Assembly (NCBI GenBank): GCA_964530335.1
Contig: CAZGYG010000065.1
Coordinates: 1-17,649 of the forward strand
From: VGDP01 sp964530335
Lineage (GTDB): Bacteria > Pseudomonadota > Alphaproteobacteria > SP197
DNA length: 17,649 bases
Direction: 5' to 3'
The notes beneath the pieces were generated by a model. It was not told the DNA's origin, searched no databases, and was given only the letters and a program-made list of their open reading frames with translations. Below are positions 7,148-15,571 of the stretch, in pieces (positions within the stretch are counted from its first letter, which is position 1; every line of letters begins with the position of its first letter). The translations under genes were made by a program, and so were the position numbers.

Positions 7148-7354
7148 CGCATGCCGGCACGGCGCCAAGCCGCCGCCCTCCCCGGGGCCGCGTCCGGTCC
7201 CCCGCGCCGCAGCGCCGGGCCAAATTCGGGCGATCACGGCAAATATCCCTAGTACTAGGCCGGAGAAGTCCTTTATCCTTAACGAATTGTTGACGGCCCC
7301 TGCGCCAAGCTCGCGGGTGTCGTCGCGGGACGACGGCGGAATCGGCCGGGTGCC
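7148..7354 (+). promoter_or_regulatory. Candidate upstream control region of leuA
   Basis: No gene is seen in this part of the ilvC-leuA gap. It contains a perfect 12-bp dyad CCTAGTACTAGG at 7248-7259 within an AT-rich patch. TATCCT at 7274-7279 could serve as a -10. TTAA-N7-TTGA at 7279-7293 is one base from the CtrA-type consensus TTAA-N7-TTAA. A hairpin pairs GTCGTC 7319-7324 with GACGAC 7329-7334. The dyad has the form of an operator for a dimeric regulator. Which regulator binds, and whether transcription starts just downstream, is inference. Confidence 0.4.
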
Positions 7355-7474
7355 ATGACGAATCGGAGCGAACCGGGCTGGAACTTGGCGGGCTTGCCAG
7401 GCATGCCGCGCGCGCGCGTCGCGTCCGCCCCGTCGTCGGCATACGGGTTGGGGCTTCGACTTAGGCGCCCCTGA
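7355..7474 (+). CDS. Candidate leader peptide upstream of leuA
   Basis: A 39-codon frame runs from ATG 7355 to TGA 7472-7474 and ends Y-G-L-G-L-R-L-R-R-P. It has five Leu codons: TTG at 7385, 7394 and 7448, and CTT at 7454 and 7460. Three of these lie in the last nine codons, exactly where the RNA helices of the leader begin, and the stop codon lies inside one helix arm. This is the arrangement of a Leu-sensing attenuator, where ribosome stalling on scarce Leu-tRNA changes the RNA fold. Against this, the ribosome binding site is weak, Leu codons are not consecutive, and an inner ATG at 7403 would give a 23-residue version. Confidence 0.35.
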   Translation: MTNRSEPGWNLAGLPGMPRARVASAPSSAYGLGLRLRRP

Positions 7475-7531
7475 GCGGGGCCACGCGTGGCCATCGTTTC
7501 AGGGGAGGTGCGTGTCACGCCTTGAGTCGAA
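7455..7531 (+). promoter_or_regulatory. Structured leuA leader RNA (attenuator-like)
   Basis: Nested pairings are visible. An outer helix joins TTCGACTTAG 7455-7464 to TTGAGTCGAA 7522-7531 (10 pairs, two of them G-U). A second helix joins CCCCTGA 7468-7474 to TCAGGGG 7499-7505. It encloses the palindrome GGCCACGCGTGGCC 7479-7492. A small hairpin GCGTG 7510-7514 / CACGC 7516-7520 completes a three-way junction. An alternative 5-bp hairpin, GCCCC 7467-7471 with GGGGC 7477-7481, excludes the second helix. No T-run follows, so control at translation or through Rho is as likely as intrinsic termination. Confidence 0.45.
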
Positions 7532-7557
7532 ACCACTGACCTAGAGAGAACGATCCC

Positions 7558-9114
<1,557 letters not shown>

Positions 9115-9137
9115 CCGGCCGGGCACAACGAGTACGC

Positions 9138-9166
9138 GCCATCGCCCCCCAGCGCGGGGCGATGGC
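9138..9166 (+). terminator. Strong hairpin between leuA and mreB
   Basis: GCCATCGCCCC (9138-9148) and GGGGCGATGGC (9156-9166) form a perfect 11-bp stem with a 7-base loop, 23 bases after the leuA stop. It lacks a downstream T-run, so it is not a textbook intrinsic terminator, but its position between two functionally unrelated genes favours termination or 3'-end protection. Confidence 0.5.
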
Positions 9167-9200
9167 CCAATGTTAGGGGCGGGAGACCCTTTCGCACAGC

Positions 9201-10244
9201 ATGCTGTCACGACTTCTCGGACTCATGTCGGCCGACATGGCCATCGATCTCGGCACCGCCAACACGCTGGTCTACGTCAAGGGCCGCGGCATCGTGCTCA
9301 ACGAGCCCTCCGTCGTGGCCATCGTCAACATCCGCGGCAAGAGCCAGGTTCTGGCCGTGGGCGACGAGGCCAAGCAGATGCTGGGCCGCACGCCCGGCAA
9401 TATCGAGGCGATTCGCCCCTTGCGCGACGGCGTCATCGCCGACTTCGAGATCGCCGAGGAGATGATCAAGCACTTCATCCGCAAGGTGCACAACCGACGC
9501 AGCTTCACCAGCCCGCAGATCATCGTCTGCGTCCCTTCGGGCTCGACCGCGGTGGAGCGGCGCGCGATCCAGGAATCGGCCGAAAGCGCGGGGGCGCGCC
9601 GCGTCTTCCTGATCGAGGAGCCGATGGCGGCGGCAATCGGCGCGGGGCTGCCGGTGACCGAGCCGACCGGCTCGATGGTCGTCGACATCGGCGGCGGCAC
9701 CACCGAAGTGGCCGTTCTGTCGCTCGGCGGCATCGTCTATTCGCGCTCGGTGCGCGTCGGCGGCGACAAGATGGACGAGGCCGTGATCGCCTACATCCGG
9801 CGCAACCACAACCTGCTGATCGGCGAAGGCTCGGCCGAGCGGATCAAGAAGGTGATCGGCTCGGCGTGCGCGCCCGAGGAGGGCGACGGCGGCACCATCC
9901 AGATCAAGGGCCGTGACCTGATCAACGGCGTGCCCAAGGAGCTCATCATCACCGAGCGCCAGATCGCCGAGAGCCTGACCGAGCCCGTGGGCGCCATCAT
10001 CGAGGCCGTCAAGGTAGCGCTCGAGCAGACGCCGCCGGAACTCGCCGCCGACATCGTCGACAAGGGCATCGTGCTTACCGGCGGCGGCGCGTTGCTGCGC
10101 AACACCGATGTCGTGCTGCGCCAGGCGACCGGGTTGCCGGTGACCATCGCCGAGGAGCCGCTGTCGTGCGTGGTGCTCGGCACCGGCCGCGTGCTCGAGG
10201 AGCTCAAGACCTTGCGCCACGTCCTCTACAAGCAGTTCGGCTGA
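9201..10244 (+). CDS. mreB: Rod shape-determining protein MreB (bacterial actin)
   Basis: This 347-residue actin homologue polymerises under the inner membrane and orients the lateral wall synthesis machine. Nucleotide-binding motifs are phosphate-1 AIDLGTANT (Asp16 to Thr22), phosphate-2 VVDIGGGTTEV (Asp162 to Glu169) and the adenosine motif TGGGALLRN (from Gly294). The N-terminal LSRLLGL resembles the membrane-binding end of other MreBs. ATG 9201 is the start that retains this segment; GGGAGA at 9181-9186 is a somewhat distant ribosome site. The gene heads the cluster mreB-mreC-mreD-mrdA-rodA. A 60-base gap to mreC contains a small hairpin. Confidence 0.97.
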   Translation: MLSRLLGLMSADMAIDLGTANTLVYVKGRGIVLNEPSVVAIVNIRGKSQVLAVGDEAKQMLGRTPGNIEAIRPLRDGVIADFEIAEEMIKHFIRKVHNRRSFTSPQIIVCVPSGSTAVERRAIQESAESAGARRVFLIEEPMAAAIGAGLPVTEPTGSMVVDIGGGTTEVAVLSLGGIVYSRSVRVGGDKMDEAVIAYIRRNHNLLIGEGSAERIKKVIGSACAPEEGDGGTIQIKGRDLINGVPKELIITERQIAESLTEPVGAIIEAVKVALEQTPPELAADIVDKGIVLTGGGALLRNTDVVLRQATGLPVTIAEEPLSCVVLGTGRVLEELKTLRHVLYKQFG

Positions 10245-10281
10245 GACCATGATCCGGGGCGCGGGACCACGAGGTTCAACG

Positions 10282-10297
10282 CGCCGCGCTAGCGGCG
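10282..10297 (+). promoter_or_regulatory. Hairpin overlapping the mreC ribosome binding site
   Basis: CGCCGC 10282-10287 pairs with GCGGCG 10292-10297 around GCTA. The 3' arm overlaps the only ribosome-site-like sequence before mreC (GGCGAGG 10294-10300), so folding could limit mreC translation relative to mreB. The effect is inferred only. Confidence 0.35.
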
Positions 10298-10304
10298 AGG
10301 CGCC

Positions 10305-11180
10305 ATGAGGGCCGCCGCCTGGCGCCGCCTGGCGCTGCCGCTGCGCATCCAGGTCGTCCGCTTCGCCGCCGGCCTGCTGATCGGCGCGTCGATCCTGCTG
10401 ATGGCGCTCGACCAAATCGGCAACCCGGTCATCGAGGCCGTCAGGGTGCGCGTGGCCGATACGCTGGCGCCGCTGCTCGACGCGCTGGGTCGCCCGGTTG
10501 TCGCCGCGCGCGGGGCGATCGAGGAAGCGGAGTCCTTCATCGGCGTCTGGCACGAGAACGCGCGGCTGCGGGACGAGAACGCAAGCCTGGTGCAATGGCG
10601 CGAGGCGGCGCGACGGCTCGCCGCGGAGAACGAGGCCCTGCGCGCGCTCGCGCGCGTCGTCCCGGACGCACGAGCCTCGTTCGTCACGGCCAGGGTCGTG
10701 GCGACATCGGGCGGCTCGTTCGTCCACACCCTGCTGATCGGCGCGGGCGCCGAGCAGGGCGTGGACATCGGCCAGGGGGTCATCGCGCCCGCTGGCCTGG
10801 TCGGGCGCATCGTCGAAATCGGCACCGACACCTCGCGCGTGCTGCTGCTGACCGACCTGAACAGCCGCGTGCCGGTGCGACTGGAGTCCAGCCGGGATCG
10901 GGCGATCCTCGCCGGGGACAACTCGCGACGCCTGCGGCTCCAGTTCCTGCCCGAGCAGGCGGTCGTCATGGTCGGCGACCGGGTCGTGACGTCGGGCGAG
11001 GGCGGCTTGATCCCGCCAGGCGTACCGGCCGGGGTCGTGACGGAGTGGACCGACGGCGTCGCGCTGGTGCGCCCGCTCGTCGATGCCCAACGGCTGGAGT
11101 TCGTGACCGTGTTGGACTACACGGTGCCCGGCGCGCTGCCGGAAACCCGCGAAGCCGGGCCGCTCGCGCCGCCGTGGTGA
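10305..11180 (+). CDS. mreC: Rod shape-determining protein MreC
   Basis: This 291-residue bitopic protein links cytoplasmic MreB to periplasmic PBP2 and activates wall synthesis. A short basic cytoplasmic tail precedes one transmembrane helix (about residues 18-37). A coiled coil of roughly residues 72-118 (HENARLRDENASLVQWREAA and on) follows, then the beta-rich MreC core. The core shows ARVVATSGGSF, GVIAPAGLVGRI, VLLLTDLNSRVPV, GDRVVTSGEGGLIPPGVPAG and a terminal LEFVTVLDY. This is the canonical layout and the length is normal. The C-terminal tail after LDY is short and Pro-rich. mreD begins 2 bases after its stop, so the two are almost certainly translated from one message. Confidence 0.95.
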   Translation: MRAAAWRRLALPLRIQVVRFAAGLLIGASILLMALDQIGNPVIEAVRVRVADTLAPLLDALGRPVVAARGAIEEAESFIGVWHENARLRDENASLVQWREAARRLAAENEALRALARVVPDARASFVTARVVATSGGSFVHTLLIGAGAEQGVDIGQGVIAPAGLVGRIVEIGTDTSRVLLLTDLNSRVPVRLESSRDRAILAGDNSRRLRLQFLPEQAVVMVGDRVVTSGEGGLIPPGVPAGVVTEWTDGVALVRPLVDAQRLEFVTVLDYTVPGALPETREAGPLAPPW

Positions 11181-11182
11181 CT

Positions 11183-11704
11183 ATGATCGGGCGCGAGGAT
11201 TCGGTTCACCATCTGGCGGCGAGGCTGGCCGCGGCGACGCCCGGCCTGGTGCTGATGCTGTGCGTGCTGTTGGGCCGCCTGCCGCTCGGCGTGCCGCACT
11301 TCGGCTCCGTCGCCCCCTTGCTGCCCCTCGCGGCGGTGTTCTTCTGGTCGGTGCGCCAGCCCCAGCTCATGACGCCCACGATGGTGTTCGTGGCCGGCCT
11401 GATCGACGACGTGCTGGCCGGCACGCCGCTCGGGCTCGGCGCGCTGGTGCTGCTGCTCGTGCGCTGGCTCGTGGTGTCGCAGCGTCTGGTGTTTCTCGGC
11501 AAGCCGTTCGCGCTCATGTGGTGGGGTTTCGCGATCGTCGCCATGGTCGCCGTCACGATGGCCTGGTTGCTGGGCGGGCTGGCGCGCGGCGCCTTGATTC
11601 CGGCGGGCTCGATCGCCGTGCAACTGGCGCTGACCATGATCGCCTTCCCGGCGGCGGTGTGGCTGTTCGGCCGGATCGACCATTTCGTGGCGCGGGCGAG
11701 GTAG
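11183..11704 (+). CDS. mreD: Rod shape-determining protein MreD
   Basis: This 173-residue integral membrane protein is a partner of MreC in the elongasome. About five to six hydrophobic segments are visible. The conserved middle segment FVAGLIDDVLAGTPLGLGAL matches the most recognisable MreD motif. ATG 11183 starts 2 bases after the mreC stop. Its stop is followed after 3 bases by the GTG of mrdA, so the genes are tightly coupled. MreD sequences diverge quickly, and the identification rests on the motif, topology, length and position. Confidence 0.92.
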   Translation: MIGREDSVHHLAARLAAATPGLVLMLCVLLGRLPLGVPHFGSVAPLLPLAAVFFWSVRQPQLMTPTMVFVAGLIDDVLAGTPLGLGALVLLLVRWLVVSQRLVFLGKPFALMWWGFAIVAMVAVTMAWLLGGLARGALIPAGSIAVQLALTMIAFPAAVWLFGRIDHFVARAR

Positions 11705-11707
11705 CCG

Positions 11708-13552
11708 GTGGCTCGGGACCAGCAGCGTTCGCGCCTGTTCACCCGCCGCGCGGCGATGCTGGCCGCGGGCAAGGGCACGCTTCTCGTCGCCATCGGCGCG
11801 CGCCTCTACAGCCTGCAGGTCGTCGAGGCCGAACGCTACGCCCTGCTGGCGGAGGACAACCGCGTCAACCTGCGCCTGATCGTGCCCCCGCGCGGCCGAA
11901 TCCTCGACCGCTTCGGCGTCGAGATCGTGCGCAACCGGCAGGATTACCGGCTGTTCGTGATGCCCGAGCAGGCCGCGGACCTGGAGGCCACGCTCGCGAC
12001 GCTCGGCACGCTTGTCGCGCTGGGCGAAGATGACGTGATCCGCGCCGTGCGCGAGGCGCAGCGAACCCTCGGCGTCGTCCCAGTGACCGTCCGCGAGGAC
12101 CTGTCGTGGGCGGACGTGGCGGCGGTCGCGGTCAACACGCCGGAGCTGCCGGGCGTGACGGTCGAGGCCGGGCGCGCCCGCGATTACGTCTTCGGCAGCG
12201 TCACCGCCCACGTCACCGGCTACGTGGCGCCGGTGGCGGACGCGGAGCTGACCGACGACCCGCTGGTCCGGCACCCGGATTTCCGCATCGGCAAGAACGG
12301 CATCGAAAAGCAATACGACGCGATCCTGCGCGGCTCCGCCGGGACCAGCCAGGTCGAGGTCAACGCCTACGGCCGCGTGATTCGCGAGCTCGCCCGCGAT
12401 GACGGCCGTCCCGGCGACGACGTGCGGCTCACGCTCGACGCCGGGCTGCAGGCGTTCGCGGTGTCGCGCTTCGGCGCCGAGGTCGGGTCGGCCGCTGTGA
12501 TCGACGTCGCGACCGGCGAGGTGCGCGTGCTCGCCAACGTGCCGAGCTACGACCCGATGCTGTTCAGCCACGGCCTGACGGAACGGGAGTGGCAGGACCT
12601 CGTCGCCGATCGGCGCGGACCGTTGACCAACAAGTCGGTCGCCGGGCAATACTCGCCCGGTTCCACCTTCAAGCTCATGGTGGCGCTGGCCGGGCTCGAC
12701 AGCGGCCTGCTCGGCGCGGATCACCGGGTGTTCTGCCCCGGCCAGCTTCGGCTCGGCAACGCGACCTTCCGCTGCTGGAAGAAGGGCGGCCACGGTTCCC
12801 TGGCCATGATCGAGGCGATCCAGCAGTCGTGCGACGTCTATTTCTACGACGTGGCCCGGCGCGTCGGCATCGACCGGATCGCCGCGATGGGGCGGCGGTT
12901 CGGGCTCGGCGACACGACCGGCATCGACCTGCCGGACGAGAAACCCGGGCTGATGCCGACGACCGCATGGAAAGAGGCCGTCCACGGCGAACCCTGGTAC
13001 CCGGGCGATACGGTCGTGGCCGGCATCGGCCAGGGCTACGTGCTGACCACGCCCTTGCAGCTCGCGCTGATGGCGGCGCGCATTGCCTCGGGCCTGGCTG
13101 TCGTGCCGCGCATGACGTTCGCCGCGCCGCCGGCCGAGGCGCCGGGGCTCGGCATCGCTCCGGAACATCGCGCCGTCGTGCTGACCGGTATGGATCTTGT
13201 GATGAACAGCCAGCGCGGCACGGCGTACCGTTCGCGCATCGCGGAGCCGGGCTTCGAAATGGCCGGCAAGACGGGTACCGTGCAGACGCGGCGAATCACC
13301 CAGGCCGAACGCGATCGCAAGCTGAAGCCCGAGGATCTGCCGTGGGAGTTGCGTGACCACGGCATGTTTGTCGCGTTCGCTCCGGTGCACCGCCCACGTT
13401 ACGGTTGCGCCGTGGTCGTCGAGCACGGCGGATCGGGATCGCGGGCCGCGGCGCCGATCGCGCGCGACATTCTCTACGAAGCCCAGCGCCGCGACGCCGA
13501 GCGCGAGGGGGTGCTCGGGCCTTCGGTTCGGCGCCCGGTGCGGACGATCTGA
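11708..13552 (+). CDS. mrdA: Penicillin-binding protein 2 (elongation transpeptidase)
   Basis: This 614-residue class B PBP crosslinks peptidoglycan in the lateral wall, working with RodA. An N-terminal basic segment and a weakly hydrophobic anchor (about residues 20-38) are followed by the dimerisation/pedestal domain with PPRGRILDRFG, then GKNGIEKQYD. The transpeptidase domain carries all three active-site motifs: STFK with nucleophile Ser319, S-C-D at 374-376, and KTGT at 521-524. GTG 11708 lies 3 bases after the mreD stop and gives the expected N-terminus. A better start is not available without overlap. The length fits PBP2. The C-terminus is short and Arg-rich. rodA follows after 2 bases. 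Confidence 0.96.
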   Translation: MARDQQRSRLFTRRAAMLAAGKGTLLVAIGARLYSLQVVEAERYALLAEDNRVNLRLIVPPRGRILDRFGVEIVRNRQDYRLFVMPEQAADLEATLATLGTLVALGEDDVIRAVREAQRTLGVVPVTVREDLSWADVAAVAVNTPELPGVTVEAGRARDYVFGSVTAHVTGYVAPVADAELTDDPLVRHPDFRIGKNGIEKQYDAILRGSAGTSQVEVNAYGRVIRELARDDGRPGDDVRLTLDAGLQAFAVSRFGAEVGSAAVIDVATGEVRVLANVPSYDPMLFSHGLTEREWQDLVADRRGPLTNKSVAGQYSPGSTFKLMVALAGLDSGLLGADHRVFCPGQLRLGNATFRCWKKGGHGSLAMIEAIQQSCDVYFYDVARRVGIDRIAAMGRRFGLGDTTGIDLPDEKPGLMPTTAWKEAVHGEPWYPGDTVVAGIGQGYVLTTPLQLALMAARIASGLAVVPRMTFAAPPAEAPGLGIAPEHRAVVLTGMDLVMNSQRGTAYRSRIAEPGFEMAGKTGTVQTRRITQAERDRKLKPEDLPWELRDHGMFVAFAPVHRPRYGCAVVVEHGGSGSRAAAPIARDILYEAQRRDAEREGVLGPSVRRPVRTI

Positions 13553-13554
13553 GG

Positions 13555-14724
13555 ATGTCGATGAGCCTGCGCGAGTTCCATCGGCAGAGGCTCAGCGTGG
13601 GCCAGAAGCTCGGCCGCATGTCGTGGGGACTCGTGGTCGTGCTCGCGCTGCTCGGGTCGATCGGCGTCGCCATGCTGTATTCGGCGGCGAACGGCCAGAT
13701 GACGCCGTGGGCGGCGCCGCAGATGGCCCGGTTCGTCGTCGGTCTCGGCGTTCTCGGCATCGTCGCGTTGATCGATCTCAGATTCTGGCACCGCTGCGCG
13801 TACCTGTTGCACGGCGTGGCCATCGCCTTGCTCGTGGTCGTGGAATTCGCGGGCAGCATCGGAATGGGAGCGCAACGCTGGCTCGACCTGTGGTTCATCC
13901 AGGTGCAACCGTCGGAACTGGTGAAGATCACGCTGGTGCTGGCGTTGGCCCGCTACTTCCACGGTGTCGGCCACGGTGTCGGCCACGACGACGCGCCGCG
14001 GTTCCTGCTGCTGATCCCGGCGGCGCTGCTGATCCTGGTGCCGACGGGGCTGGTCTTGAAGCAACCGGACCTGGGCACCGGCGCGATGCTGGCGGTGACC
14101 GGCGCGGTCGTGTTTTTCGCCGCGGGCGTGCGGATGCGGTACTTCGTGGCGGCGGGGGGGCTGGTGCTGGCGGCTCTGCCCATCGCCTGGCGGTTCATGC
14201 ATGACTACCAGCAGCAGCGGATTCTCACGTACCTCGACCCGGATCGGGATCCCCTGGGCGCCGGCTACCACATCCTGCAATCGAAGATCGCGCTCGGCGC
14301 CGGCGGGCTGTTCGGCAAGGGTTTTCTCGCCGGCAGCCAGAGCCACCTGAGCTTCCTGCCCGAGAGGCAGACCGATTTCATCTTCACGATGTTGGCCGAG
14401 GAGTTCGGCCTGGTCGGGGCGTTCGCGCTGCTCGCGCTCTACGCACTCGTGATCGTCTACGGTTACGCGGTGGCGTTCCGCAGCGCGAGCCAGTTCGGCC
14501 GCCTGCTCGCGGTCGGGCTGATCAGCGTGTTCTTCCTCAATGTCGCCATCAACGTCGCCATGGTGACGGGCATGGTGCCGGTGGTCGGCGTGCCGCTGCC
14601 GCTGGTGTCCTACGGCGGCACGTCGATGCTGACGATCCTGTTCGGCTTCGGCCTGCTCGCCAGCGTCAACATCCACCGCGAGGTCATCGTGCCGCGCCGC
14701 GCGGGCGTCGGCGGCGGGTACTGA
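13555..14724 (+). CDS. rodA: RodA, SEDS-family peptidoglycan glycosyltransferase
   Basis: This 389-residue polytopic enzyme (about ten membrane segments) polymerises lipid II into glycan strands for cell elongation. Conserved SEDS segments include QRWLDLWFIQVQPSELVKI, LKQPDLGTGAM, SHLSFLPERQTDFIF with the putative catalytic Asp274, MLAEEFGLVG, and the C-terminal PVVGVPLPLVSYGGTSM. ATG 13555 lies 2 bases after the mrdA stop; a second ATG at 13561 would shorten the protein by two residues. The cytoplasmic loop near residue 140 has a duplicated H-G-V-G unit produced by a 12-bp tandem repeat. This gene completes the elongasome cluster. Confidence 0.96.
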   Translation: MSMSLREFHRQRLSVGQKLGRMSWGLVVVLALLGSIGVAMLYSAANGQMTPWAAPQMARFVVGLGVLGIVALIDLRFWHRCAYLLHGVAIALLVVVEFAGSIGMGAQRWLDLWFIQVQPSELVKITLVLALARYFHGVGHGVGHDDAPRFLLLIPAALLILVPTGLVLKQPDLGTGAMLAVTGAVVFFAAGVRMRYFVAAGGLVLAALPIAWRFMHDYQQQRILTYLDPDRDPLGAGYHILQSKIALGAGGLFGKGFLAGSQSHLSFLPERQTDFIFTMLAEEFGLVGAFALLALYALVIVYGYAVAFRSASQFGRLLAVGLISVFFLNVAINVAMVTGMVPVVGVPLPLVSYGGTSMLTILFGFGLLASVNIHREVIVPRRAGVGGGY

Positions 14725-14745
14725 TCCGGCACCTGTTCGGCGTCA

Positions 14746-14775
14746 TTGCCGCGCCGCGCGCGCCGATGGTAGGGT
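14746..14775 (+). promoter_or_regulatory. Weak candidate promoter for the SDR-RidA pair
   Basis: TTGCCG at 14746-14751 and TAGGGT at 14770-14775 are 18 bases apart in the 79-base gap after rodA. Both elements are imperfect. The change of functional theme after rodA makes a promoter here reasonable. Confidence 0.28.
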
Positions 14776-14803
14776 CGGCGTCACGCGGGGGAAAGGCGTC
14801 GCC

Positions 14804-15562
14804 ATGGCCCTGAACGGCAAGGTCGCGATCGTGACCGGAAGCTCGCGCGGCATCGGTCGCGCGGTGGCGCTCCGCTTCGCGCGCGACGGCGCGGGTGTCG
14901 TGGTCCACTGCCGCGAGACGATCGACAAGGCGAGGGCCGTGGTGGCCGAAATCGAGGCCGCGGGCGGCGCGGCGATCGCGCTCAAGGGCAACGTCGGCAA
15001 GAAGGCGGACGCCCAGCGCATCGTCGCCGCGACAATCGAGCGGTTCGGGCGGGTCGACATCCTGGTCAGCAATGCCGGCATCGTCATCGACAAGCCGTTC
15101 GTCGAGTCCACCGACGAAGACTGGGCGCGGGCGATGGAGAGCAACCTGGACGGGTTCTTCCACATGACGCGCGCCGTGCTGCCGCCGATGATCGCCCAGC
15201 GCAGCGGCCGCGTCATCGCCACCGGAAGCTGCATCACCGAGATCGCCGACTTCGGCGGCAACCGCTATTCGGTGTGCACCGCCTCGAAGGGCGGCATCAC
15301 GGCGATGCTGCGTCCCATCGCCGCCGAGGTCGCGCGCGACGGCATCACGGTCAACGCGGTTTCGCCCGGCTACATCGCCACCGAGATGCTCGGCGAGATC
15401 GACGCCCAGGGGCTCGAGGCGGCGCTCCGCCTGGTGCCCATGCGGCGCTACGGCAAGCCCGAGGAGATCGCGGCGGCGATGGCGTTTCTCGCCTCCGACG
15501 ACGCGGCGTACATCACCGGGCAGGTGCTGCGCGTCAACGGTGGCATGTCCATGGGAGGCTAG
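14804..15562 (+). CDS. Short-chain dehydrogenase/reductase with displaced catalytic motif
   Basis: This 252-residue FabG-like classical SDR is expected to be an NAD(P)H-dependent keto/alcohol oxidoreductase of unknown substrate. The cofactor motif is TGSSRGIG (residues 11-18), with SNAG near 90 and the structural Asn114. Ser142 (TGSC) is in place, and the end VNAVSPGYIATEM ... ITGQVLRVNGG is typical. The catalytic YxxxK is not standard. The sequence reads R-Y-S-V-C-T-A-S-K, with Tyr155 seven residues before Lys162 and Cys158 at the K minus 4 position. Tyr155 is 13 residues after Ser142, the usual Ser-Tyr spacing, so either the loop is longer or the Tyr is replaced by Cys. The fold is certain; activity and substrate are open. 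It is coupled to the RidA gene 9 bases downstream. Confidence 0.88.
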   Translation: MALNGKVAIVTGSSRGIGRAVALRFARDGAGVVVHCRETIDKARAVVAEIEAAGGAAIALKGNVGKKADAQRIVAATIERFGRVDILVSNAGIVIDKPFVESTDEDWARAMESNLDGFFHMTRAVLPPMIAQRSGRVIATGSCITEIADFGGNRYSVCTASKGGITAMLRPIAAEVARDGITVNAVSPGYIATEMLGEIDAQGLEAALRLVPMRRYGKPEEIAAAMAFLASDDAAYITGQVLRVNGGMSMGG

Positions 15563-15571
15563 GAGGTTTCG

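Noticed and set aside
5995..7293. 432-codon + strand frame overlapping ilvC
   Set aside because: It is an out-of-frame reading of ilvC with Arg/Gly-rich composition and no domain.
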